Shown in pieces: positions 44,687 to 55,865 of a DNA stretch of 64,000 bases. The translations under genes were made by a program, and so were the position numbers. This DNA is from Camillea tinctor. Taxonomy: Eukaryota > Ascomycota > Sordariomycetes > Xylariales > Xylariaceae. Within the stretch, counting starts at the first letter, position 1; the number at the start of each line of letters is the position of its first letter. The notes below the pieces were generated by a model. The model searched no databases. It was given only the letters and a program-made list of their open reading frames with translations, and was not told where the DNA came from. The DNA lies in the NCBI GenBank assembly GCA_022578605.1, contig MU394106.1:4310-68309 (forward strand). Reading direction: 5' to 3'.

Positions 44687-47600
44687 TCACGTTCGTGGAC
44701 TTCTCAAGAAGTTCACAACACCGCCACAATATCCTACGAGATTATCTAATCTGGTCCATTCCTCTGCTTGGTGCCTCTTCCACTCTTGCAATGCACCTCT
44801 TAAGGTATCACTCTCTAATATCGCATCGAAATGCAGCCGCAGAAAAACAGTCATCCAAGCCTGGGTGAGTTCATAATCCCTGCGAGCTACTAGCCGGCTT
44901 GTCAGAGCGCGGATGAAATGGAGGAGTTCATTCGACTCGTTGTCCTCTCCCATTGAAAGTGAACGTAGCTCAAGGTCTGCTGTTGCGGGGGAGAGAGACT
45001 TTAAGTGCTCTATAAATTTATCATCTGAAATATTGTTAGTAGAGTATAACTTGATGAGAGGATGAGTGGATCTGCGTGTACACTCACAATTGCCACTAGC
45101 AGCACCGCATTGTAGGCTGTTAGTGAAAGCTTGCTCTATCCTACTGCGATCAAATCGCGTGATCCTCGACTGAGCTTGGTCCCCATTAGTCCTTGCCGTG
45201 CTAGCATCTAGATTTGAGGAGGTTCCATCAAGCGAAGGTAAAAAGAACGGTGCCTTCTCTGGTGCCTTAGGCGCTTCCTTTGGCTTATTTCTCTGTTTGA
45301 TCAGGTCGAGATGTAACAAGGTTTGCCATTTGCTGCGCGGTACTAAGCTCAATGTCATCATGTCGGTACTGAGCTGCTCCACACTCGGAGCGGTAACCTC
45401 GCCTTCGTCTTGCACGGAAGTCTCATCCTCGAAGGCAGCATCTATAAGTCCTTGACCGCCTTCTCCTGATGTTGTTGGTCCTGATACTTCTTGGATAGCA
45501 CTCTCGGATATCTGACTGGTTGGTACATGAGTGAATAGCGTCTTATTAGTCCATATATTAACGCCCAGCTCATTCTCACACGCTGAAGCCAGATACTCGC
45601 CAGTCACAGAGAACGCCAGGGCCATGCACGGCTTCTGTAACCGAATGGCGTCAATTAGATGACTCGTTGGTAGGTCCCAGACACGTATAGTTGAGTCCTG
45701 AGAAGATGCGACTATCCAGCGGCCATCGTTCGAGAATGTGAAGTCATTGATTCTGCCTTGGCACCCCCAGAATTCACGTATCGTTTGTCTCGTTTCGATA
45801 TCCACTACTCGTATAGAGTTATCATCACAGGAGAACGCTATCAAGTCGCTGGCTGCATGGTAACGACAGCCCGTAATAGTCGTCATCGGTGCCCAATTGA
45901 CCTCATATAGTAGATTGCCTGTAAGGAAATCCCAGAATTTTATTTTGCCGTCAAGCGAACAACTGATGACATACTTATTCATCGAGTCAACGACAATTCC
46001 AGTGATGGCTTTCGTGTGTTTGCCTACTCCTGGGAGGAAGCCGGTAGAGGAACGAGCTTGGAGCTGTAGTACTGTGTCAGCCTGCTTCAGTTGCTGCAGT
46101 TTGACCTGTCTTGCTTGCGCGGGGGTTAATTTTGAAGGGAATCGTTGCCGGTGTAGTCCTGACTGGAGGTTGAACATATCAATGGACCCTTCGGCCGACC
46201 CAACTAGGGCAAATGTGCCGCACGTACTCATGGTGACTGTGGACACATGTGCACCATCACCGGTCTGGAATTGCCATCTTCCAGCCCGTTTCCTTCCCCA
46301 AAACCAGGTTCGTACGAAGGAATCGTCTTTATGGGCCGTAACAACACTTTCCCAACCAGTCATACCGCTGACTTCAGCATCTGCGGGCTTTTTGTGATCG
46401 CGTGTCTTCTGCCATATTGCTTGTTTGCCCGGCATGGCACCTATTCCACCATCTCTGTTTAACGAACAAGCTATGCAAGTAATCTCCGGTGCCTTCAGGT
46501 CTTCGAGTGTTGTGGTTGGGCCATGGCTTAGAGCCTTACTTGACAATACACCAAATTTCTTGGCTTTCTTGCGGATATTGCCTTGGCTTAATTCTGTGCT
46601 CTGGCCATCACGGCGAAGACTCCATCCCCATAAACTGCGGTCCTTCCCGCCACTGAGCAACCATTTGTTACCAGCTTCAGCACCCTGGAAATCCGATGGC
46701 AAAAACTGAAGGCATGTAACCGGCGCCGCATGGCCGCTGCGTGTATGTAATGCCCGAGGTATTGGTGAGAAGGGCGTTTCATCGAAAATCCAGGTCTTCA
46801 GGGAATTGTCACGACCACTTGTGACGATTACTGGTTGACCAGCTAGGAATTCTATCTTGCTCACTCCTCCGCGGACCAGAAGGCCTTCTTGAGATGGGGG
46901 GTTATGAGCACTTCGAAGGACACCCATGATCCTACCTCCCTTGTTGAGATCCCAAAAAGTAATGTCGCCGCTGGCTTCGGTAGCTGTCGCCATAACCCCA
47001 TCTTTACGACCGTCCTGGCCTGCGCCGCTGCCATCGGTGCGAAACGCTATGCTCGTAACAGGAGCGTCATCAGAGCCTGCATTCACCTGTAAAACACGCT
47101 TGTCGGTAAGTACATTATGAATTACCAGAGGCCCGGCCGCATAAGAAATAGCCATCAAGGAAAGCGCCGGAGAGGGCTGGAGGCACGTAACGGCACCACA
47201 TTCTGGAGACGGCGGTAGAATGGTATATATCAACTTTCCAGTCGAGATATTCCAGATTTCAACCCAGCCATCCCGACGACCGGCAAATATTTTGTTGAGA
47301 TATGTTGGCATAATGCAAATCCCACCGGTAAGCTCATTATCCCCTTTCTTGGAGGCCATGGTGAAGAGGGTGGTGTAATGTTCGAGCGTGGCGGTCTTCC
47401 ACACCTCGATCCTCGTTAAGCAACATGCGAGGATCCAAGATCCAAATACCATAATCTGCTTTATAGGTTGGTCAAGGTCGAGGGGAAGCTCCAGTTGGCC
47501 AACTTTCTTGCCTCTCTGAAAGATCTCGACTCCTTGGGATTCCCCATTGCGCACGTCGCCCCAGGCGGCAAATACCTTTTCCTTCCATGCGCACGTTGCG

Positions 47601-47970
47601 GTGATGTCGGAAGGGGTCTGGGGTCGGGTTAGAAAGACGAGGTGGAGACCGCGCTTCAAGTCGTAGGTTTGTAGAGACCGGCCTATAGAGGTTGTGATCT
47701 GGAAGGTGGTTTTCCCCAGCGGTATGGAGGTGAAGGGTACGTTTGTCGGCGAGACGAGTCCAACAGTCTATAGGGAGAAAAGTCAATATTATAGTTTCAC
47801 CAACGAGCGACTGGGTGCCAACCTACCCGGTAGGGAGCAAAGATTCTAGATTGGCGATGTGTAGAAGAAGTCTTGGGTTTTGCGACGGATTCCAACTTTT
47901 GGCGCTTGACCAGCGGCCTATCCCCATTCCCATTCCCATCCCCATCCCCATCCTGTTCCAAATGAGGCAT
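44687..47970 (-). CDS. UTP21: U3 snoRNP protein Utp21 (WDR36)
   Basis: Three exons (47970-47827, 47767-45088, 45024-44687) give 1053 aa. Utp21 is a nucleolar WD40 protein of the UTP-B module of the small-subunit processome, needed for 18S rRNA maturation. Exon 1 ends in RIFAPYR and joins TVGLVSPTNVPFTS, then GRSLQTYDLKRGLHLVFLTRPQT, the family N-terminus. Two WD40 propellers follow (repeats such as KIKFWDFLTGNLL and STIRVWDLPTSHLI), then the C-terminal Utp21 domain (LIKQRNKPKEAPKAPEKAPF, then AWMTVFLRLHFDAI near the end). The last intron (45087-45025, 63 bp, GTGAGT...TTTCAG with a CTAAC branch point) is a multiple of three and free of stops, so an unspliced reading also stays open. Splicing restores SGNYDKFIEHLKSLSP. 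The ATG at 47970 precedes a Gly-Asp/Asn hexanucleotide repeat. Confidence 0.96.
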
Positions 47971-49187
47971 TGCGATATAGCTTTCCGTCTCCCGCTACCG
48001 TCTCTTTTATCCTTGTGGAAGTATAGTGTCGTCAATAATAAATCATCAGGGCGGAAGTAGGGCGGAAGTAGGACGAAAGTAGGACGGCAGCGTGGGCAGA
48101 TGTTAGTAGTAAAACTTTTGGAAATTTTTTTGGATCGAGGTCGCGCCTCCATTGAATTATTTCCTATGCTAGGTACTAGGTTAAGGTTATCTAGGATGTA
48201 GCCTATGTACATACAGGGGTGGGGATTCGCTTGTCTTTTCGGTACCCATTACAACCAACCCAATAGTTAGGTGTGCTATGTTATCGTATAATCTGTAGCT
48301 GTATACAACTGAACCTAAAAGTACTGAATACCTTATATGCGCACGACTACTCTGTACTCGGGTATCAATCTCACATGTGCACTTCTTTATCGTTATCTTT
48401 TAACCAGCCCACCACCCCCACCCACAACTATTCAGAGGTATTTGGTCTTTGCATGGACAACCATCTGCTTCAATGCAAAGATCCTAACCATCCAATCTAA
48501 TGGATCTAGTCAATCTGTACTTAATATGTGCTTGCATATTCTGAACCTAGGCCTGGCCAATTATAGTTTATAGTAGTCAAAATTTTTCAACTTGCATGTA
48601 TGAATACCATTGCTTATGTATTTACGTACCTAGTTATTGTCTAGGTAAGTACCTAACCTATCTTACGAGTCAGCTAGGTATAATGACGCATTACATGTAC
48701 ATCTCTAAAGTCTAAGTGTACCTGGTGTAGTAGACGTCACGGTATAAAGAAATGGGAAACACAAACTGAAAGCTGCCCAACAGTTAAAATAGCTTATCTT
48801 CACTGGGTTCCGTCATAAGCCAATCAGCTCAGGTTAGTTTAGTCCCTTGTCACGCCTTCGCCTTTGCTTTTTGATTTTGATTTTTTTTTCTTTCTACAAT
48901 TTTCCCCCCTCGTCCTTCAACATTTCACACACCAAACCCATGTAAGGAGTAAAAATTTCAAGTTGGACACAATACTAGATCATCACGGGAACATTCTCTC
49001 TCCTTCTCTTTATATATTGCTTTTGTTTAAATTTTCATCATTATTCCCATTTGTGGAATCTTCCTCCTTCCATTCATCATATCACTAAACTTACCTATCT
49101 TATATTATCCTGTCGACCCACTTCCCCATATTCAGCCCATATCTACCATAGGTAATTGTTGTCGATATACCCAGGTCCCTGTGGCGT

Positions 49188-49200
49188 CCCCCCCCCCCCC
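49188..49200. repeat. Poly-C homopolymer, 13 bases
   Basis: A C13 run lies about 490 bp upstream of the VIP1 ATG in the divergent intergenic region. It is one of five long C/G runs in the window. Confidence 0.9.
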
Positions 49201-49511
49201 ATTATTCAGAGCCTAAAGCTACCTTCCAGACATATACTTACTGTATTGTCTCTGTTGTTCCACATAAATATTGAATTAAAGAAATCCGTACACTATGCAG
49301 ATTTGATTCCTAACCCTTTGCGTTTAGTAGTATGATTGTGGATCAATTGTTACGAAACATTCGAGACTTTTTTTTTGAACGAAGGGGAGGTTCATACATA
49401 TTGAACCTACAAAATTCTTACACCTAAGTCCACAGGTCTCAGGTGTACAGCACTCAAGTTATTGTTATTGTTGGGTTAGTCGGGTTCTCAAGTCGCTGGC
49501 TTATTATTTAC

Positions 49512-49531
49512 CTACCTACCTAGGTAGGTAG
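49512..49531. repeat. Perfect 20-base CTACCTACC/GGTAGGTAG palindrome
   Basis: The 20 bases equal their own reverse complement (centre CCTAGG), 157 bp upstream of the VIP1 ATG. The same TACCTA/TAGGTA words recur across intergenic parts of the window. It could be a protein-binding site or a cruciform/repeat element. Confidence 0.8.
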
Positions 49532-49687
49532 TGAAGTATTCGGAACACGGCAACACAAAAGTCTTTTTTTAATATAAAAAAAAACACTATATCACACACT
49601 GTACGAAGGCAAAAGGTGTAAGAGACCTGGTGTCAGGTGAGAGAGAGAGAGAGAAAAAAAAGAAAAAAAAAGGTTCGGCCACACACG

Positions 49688-52600
49688 ATGGAGACCAACT
49701 CAAATCGCCACACCTCTAGTCAAAGACTTCCAACACCCCGGTCTGTGTCTAATTCTGGCTCGCACTCAAACTCTTCTCCAGCCAGTAGTATCGCCAGTTC
49801 CATTGCCAGTGGAAAAGGTCGACGTGCAGAGCCTGTTGGGACCACTGACGTGTCTGTTGAGCCTGCGAGTTTGTCCATGCCTCCTCCTGCAAGGCCACTG
49901 CGTCCTTCTCACCGTTCGTCCCTTGCTTCTTATAGTCGTCCTGAGTCCTTTTACTCGGAGGCTGCCAGTGACGACCTACAATACTCTATTGCTGTTGACG
50001 ACCTGGACACTGACGACCCTGGCAACACCCCTAAGCTTGTCGCCAATAGCTCTTTGCAGGATACCTCTACCCGTCGTCACTTACCTGATCCTGCTGTTGC
50101 TGGTGCCCGTTACTCGTTTTCGGAGCACGATAGTGCCAAGCGATTATCTGCCTCTTCTGTCTTTTCTTTAGCCTCTGCTCGCGGAGTCCCCAGTTCTGCT
50201 CCGTCCACAAACGGTTCCGATAGCGGTGCCACTCAGCGTTCGCTCTCTGTATCCGGTCTAATGGCTTCTGGTAAGGGTTTGGGCCCTGTGCCCGGTCAGT
50301 CTGACGCCGGTGTTTCTAATGTCACTGTCACTACCTCATCCAATTCGAACGCCCAGAGCCCTCCCGGGGGCGGTCCTCAATTGATGCCACAGAATGCACA
50401 CCATCATGCCAACCCGCTAGATCTTGTCAAGAGGAATCCTGCTCCCACATCTAATCCGACCTCTCGACCTCAGCCGCCGACTAGATCTCGCAGTAGGGCT
50501 AAGCGCCGATTCAGCGGAAGTACGGCGAATAGTAGCCACAGTCCCAGCAGTGACCGAGCGCCTCAACCTAGGGAGAAGGAAGAGGCCAAACCGGCACCCT
50601 GGGGCATCATCGGAGTCTGTGCCTTGGATGCTAAAGCCAGAAGTAAGCCTAGCAGGAACATCCTCAACAGAATAATAGCCAACCGCGAGTTTGATGTTAT
50701 TGTATTTGGCGATAAGACTATTTTAGATGAAGGTATGTTCATCATACGCAGATTCCCCTGCTCATCACTAATATTCGAATAGAGGTGGAAAACTGGCCAA
50801 TATGTGATTACTTGATATCTTTCTACTCAGACGGGTTTCCGCTAGACAAGGCTATAGCTTATGTGAAGGCCCGAAAGCCCTTTTGCGTAAATGACGTTCC
50901 GATGCAGAAAGTACTATGGGATCGGCGGCTCTGTTTACGAATTCTCGATAAGATCGAGGTGCCCACACCAAAACGTGTGGAGGTTAACCGTGATGGTGGA
51001 CCTACTCTCTTGACACCAGATATCGCGAAGCACATAAGAGATATTTGTGGTGTCGATATTGAGCCTACTGATCCGGATCACTATCGTGCCCCCCGGAAGG
51101 TCGATTTACTAGATGACGGAGATATCCTCAGCGTTGACGGAACATTATTGAAAAAACCTTTCGTGGAAAAACCGACAAGTGGTGAGGATCATAACATCGT
51201 CATCTATTTTCCCAAGGCGGATGGCGGAGGCGCTCGGAAGCTTTTCCGGAAAATCGGCAACAAAAGTTCAGAGTTTGACCCGGATCTCACCATCCCTCGT
51301 GCTATCACCGAACCTGAGGCGAGCTTCGTGTATGAGAAGTTTATGCGAGTGGATAACGCGGAAGATGTGAAAGCTTACACGGTGGGGTCGCACTATTGCC
51401 ATGCCGAGACGAGGAAATCCCCAGTGGTAGATGGCATAGTCAGGCGCAACACCCACGGCAAAGAAATCCGATATGTTACAGCTCTCGGAGACGAAGAGAA
51501 AGAGATTGCGAGTAAGATCGCATCTACATTTGGCCAGCGTGTCTGCGGCTTTGACCTCCTTCGTGCTGGGGGTAAAAGTTACGTTATAGACGTCAATGGC
51601 TGGAGTTTTGTCAAAGATAATGACACATATTACGATCACTGTGCCAGTATTCTCAAGGATATCTTTATCAAGGAGAAAATCAAGCGAGGAGGACCAACAC
51701 CTCCCCTCCCATCTCCAGCAATCTCTGACATCGGCGATCCTCTCGCTAGAGCACTATTGGCTAATAAAGATAAAGAACAGCAGCCTGCAGGTCAGAATCC
51801 CAACCAGTCAAAGGCGGCTGTAAACAGCGGTTCCTTATTACGCGTGGACTCTAAGGAGACAAAAGCAGATGATAGCGTCGCAGGAAGTGTGTCACCACCA
51901 AAATCTGAGTCGGGGATGGCCGGCATTGCAGCGAAGCTTCAAAGTGGCATCATCAATCCGATTGCCAACTTGGCTAGCGGGGCAGCAGTACATAGTGTAC
52001 CTTCGACAGCACCGCCAACTCTACCTGCTACCCCATTAGCAGACGCAGAGGAGAAGTCTAATCCTGAGCAGGAACAGCCAACGCCTCCTCCGCCCCCACC
52101 TAAGCACTCCTGGAAGCTCAAGGGCATGGTCTCCGTTATTCGTCATGCTGACCGCACGCCTAAGCAGAAATACAAATTTACGTTCCACACCCAGCCTTTT
52201 ATCGACCTGCTCAAAGGGCACCAGGAAGAGGTTCTCCTTATTGGGGAGCCAGCGCTTGCTAGCGTCCTTGAAGCAGTTGACCTTGCATTGAAGGCCGGCG
52301 AGGAGGACATGAATAAGCTTAAATCCCTCCGAAATGTGTTAGTCAAGAAAGGCGGCTGGGCAGGAACGAAAGTCCAGATTAAGCCTATGTTTAGGAAGAA
52401 GAAGACTGCGGAAATGACACCCGAGTCAACGCCAAAGGTCACCGAAGGGGTAAAGATGGAGTCACAACTTGACGAGACAACGCTTCCAGAGATACAGCAG
52501 GAGACGGATAAGGAGACACATGATTCTTTCGAGGATGAGACAGAAATGGGGGAACAAACGCCTGACAATGGTCAACCTGAAGATGACGTTTCCGGGGCTG

Positions 52601-54759
52601 AGAGCGGCCGACCGGGCCGACCACCGCGACGCCAGGATTCAATGTCGGGTGTTACCATGTCGAAATTTACAGCGGCGGATAATAGCTTCGTACTGGATAA
52701 GTTACAGCTCATCGTGAAATGGGGGGGAGAGCCGACCCATTCGGCTCGCTACCAAGCTCAGGAGTTGGCACAAAACATGAGAAACGACTATCTCTTGCTC
52801 AACCGCGACATTCTGGATGAAGTACACGTTTTTAGTAGTTCAGAGAGGCGGGTTACGGCAAGCGCTCAAATTTGGGCGGCTTCCTTCATAGAGAAGAAAG
52901 ATATCCCAGAAGATTTCATCACGATCCGGAAGGATCTCCTCGACGACTCCAACGCCGCAAAGGACGAAATGGACAAAGTGAAGAAAAAGTTAAAGGGCTT
53001 GTTGCGCAAGGGTAATGAGCGCCCTCCACAATTTGCTTGGCCCGAAGGCATGCCCGAGCCCTCCGAAGTGCAAACACGGGTTGTACAACTGATGAATTTC
53101 CATCGTCGTGTGATGCAGCACAATTATAACAAATTGCACAGCGGTGCTGTGAACTCACTCAACGCGGTCAATGCACCGGGGGAGAAGAACAATGGTGAAA
53201 GTTCTAGTGCTTCTATTGCCTCATCTCTCTCGCAAGCTACTGCTTTGAACAGTATCCAGCCGCGCTGGTGTTGTGGTGAGGATGCTGAGCTGTTCCGTGA
53301 GCGCTGGGAGAAGCTTTTTGCGGAATTCTGCGACCATGAAAAGGTTGATCCTAGTAAGATATCAGAGCTTTACGACACCATGAAATTCGATGCTCTGCAC
53401 AACCGTCAATTTCTCGAATGGGTGTTTACACCACCACGGAATATGCTAGAGGAAGAATCCGGTATCACTATTAATCGCGAGGGCAAGGTGACACCGAAGG
53501 ACTCGGAGGATAGTGGGAGGACGGCTGATGATAAATCCGACAAAAGCCAAGCTCTTACCTCGTCGCCAACCGAGAAGACCGAGAAACCAGAACGATCCGA
53601 GAAAATGGATAAAGCCGAGAGACACGAGTCTCAGATGTCCTTAAGGCAACTTTTCCGACGTAGGTCATGGCTGAGAAACCCCCAAGAGGTAGCGCAACCC
53701 GACGAGTACTTCCATCTTCATAAAGGCAATAGTAGAACCAAGGCCAAGACAGATGAGCGCTTCGAGCCACTTCGAGAGTTATATCAACTAGCAAAGGTGC
53801 TTTTCGATTTTATATGCCCCCAAGAGTATGGCATATCAGATAGTGAGAAGGTGAGTGCTTTTTCACGATAATTAAAGAGTATTGTATTAACATGGCGACA
53901 GCTCGAGATTGGACTTCTAACCTCCTTACCTCTGCTCAAAGAAATCGTTCAGGATCTAGAGGAAATGCAGGCATCAGATGACGCCAAATCATTTTTCTAC
54001 TTTACCAAGGAATCGCATATCTATACTCTACTAAATTGCATCCTCGAGGGAGGCATCGAGACCAAGATCAACCGGCGGACTATTCCCGAACTAGATTATC
54101 TATCGCAGATATGTTTTGAACTGTACGAGTCCGAGACGAAGGCTGAAGCAAATGCCGTGCCAGCGGATCATCCTACATTCAACTACAGTATTCGCATCAC
54201 TATCAGTCCTGGGTGTCATATTTATGACCCGCTTGATATTCAACTAGACAGCAAACATTGCATAGGGTGCGCCCCACGACGGAGCCTGACCCCTCATGGA
54301 GACTGGAAGAAAGTGATCGAGACATTACGTGCCAAATTTCACCAGTAAGTCTCCGCTACACTTTTTTCTGGTCTAGCCGTGGTATGGGGGGAGGTGGGAG
54401 CACAAAACGTTCAGATTTCCAGACGTTCGTTGTCTGTGTATAGTGGCTAACTAGTGAAATTTGATAGGGTTAAACTGCCGAAGACGTTCCTAGCAGTAAA
54501 TCTCTCAGATGCTTTCACGTTCCAAGAAAAGGAACGTCAAAACTCCGAAGCAGACGTTCTTGAGAAGGATCATCATAGTCCCGAAATGGACATTTTAGAG
54601 ATGAAGAAGGTTGGGCCTTCTGACTCGTCGTCGTCCAAGGCCGATCGCGGCGATGATGACGCCACTGTGCCTACTACTGGCGACACGGTAGTTCTGCCTC
54701 CGCCTATGACTGGACCAGAGAATTCCGAATATACTGTTCATAGCCAACAAGAACAATGA
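49688..54759 (+). CDS. VIP1: VIP1/Asp1 diphosphoinositol kinase-phosphatase
   Basis: Four exons (49688-50732, 50783-53850, 53902-54344, 54468-54759) give 1615 aa. This is the PP-InsP5 kinase family: an ATP-grasp kinase adds the 1-position diphosphate to InsP6/InsP7, and a histidine-acid-phosphatase domain removes it. Residues 1-about 315 are Ser-rich and disordered. The kinase begins near [15 protein letters not shown] and ends near [12 protein letters not shown] (Asp618). A linker (about 660-790) is followed by the phosphatase signature RHADRTP at 802-808, and an acidic insert lies at about 895-975. The C-terminus has [20 protein letters not shown], then a Ser/Asp-rich tail. The join [16 protein letters not shown] restores the family kinase sequence. 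The frame opens at a GTG at 49637, but the first ATG is 49688. These enzymes usually regulate phosphate, microtubules and cell polarity in fungi. Confidence 0.96.
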
Positions 54760-55833
54760 TACGCGAAAACCCCACGCGCATGATAGACCAACTACTCTTC
54801 AGGACGATGAAGAACTAGGCCGCCAAGCCTAATTTGATAGGATAATATGTGACCATGGGAGATTTGTTTCACTCGAAGTCTGCCAAGTTAAATGATGAGC
54901 GGTGAGCGTTTAGAATAAATCAGGGGATTCTTTTCGGGGGAAGAAAGGAAGCATGATACAAAACATATAGTGGAAAAAAATACTCCTCCCAGCAATCGGT
55001 TCAGATTACAGGAATAGCTCCGTAGCGCATCAATGACGTGCGTTCGAACGTAGTCAAAGCGAGGAAAGAGAGGTTGCTGAGCTATTTTAACATGGAAATG
55101 CTGGGATGGCACATACCTACGTGTTAGAGAAGAATTAGACCCATGCTTGGGGATAGACTTTGTACCATAGCGCAAGCAATCATAGCTGTTTCGTGGAATT
55201 GTCCTCTTTACTTTTGGCATTTATACCTTGGTTATGGTCAGCTAAGCCGAGTGCCGGATCGACAGATGCGGATCATCACTCCTTGCTATGTACTTTCTAG
55301 TTTTTCATTTCTTCACGATTTTGATCATTGACGTATTACCTCGCTTGTCTCTGTTCATCTCGTGTGCCCTTATCCTGCCTGCCTTACCTTCTGCCCACTT
55401 CTATCTTCAGTCGTTATTTATTTACATACATGATTCGGCGAGCCCCGGTGTTCGTCCTCACCGCCGAGGAAAAGGAACATCGCCGCTTCCACTCGGCGAA
55501 AATGCGGTCCCTTTCCCCTGTCCATTTCCCTTTTCTCCTGCGGTCCCGTGAAACTGTCCGAATCCCCGGATCGGTCCTCTCATAGACTCGATGTTTCCCT
55601 TGCATGCAGGCAAGTCTGCGGAAATAAGGGCAAGAGGGAATATACGTCATTAAGCAGATAGATGAAATCCCCTGCACCCATACATATTCTGTCAGTGAAG
55701 CGAGCCCCAGACCCCAGAGTCAGAACCAAGGGGCCATAGTCATGTAAATAGACCGAGTCCACCGCTGGAACCGCAGTTAAGAGATGAGGCGAGATCCGGG
55801 AATTGAGGCTTGAGCCCTCCCCCTCATTATTTA

Positions 55834-55865
55834 CCCCCCCCCCCCCCCCCTTTTTTTTTTTTTTT
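55834..55865. repeat. C17 followed by T15
   Basis: A 17-base C run is joined directly to a 15-base T run, forming a 32-base all-pyrimidine tract about 1.1 kb past the VIP1 stop codon. Confidence 0.9.

Larger units (their letters stand above)
47971..49687. other. Divergent intergenic region (UTP21 / VIP1)
   Basis: The two genes diverge from this 1.7-kb region. It contains CT-rich tracts at 48840-49080 and a 13-base poly-C at 49188-49200. A 20-base perfect palindrome lies at 49512-49531, and a GA/poly-A purine tract runs from 49639 to 49675 just before the VIP1 ATG. The hexamer repeat near 47918-47950 belongs to UTP21 exon 1. No gene was seen. Confidence 0.6.
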
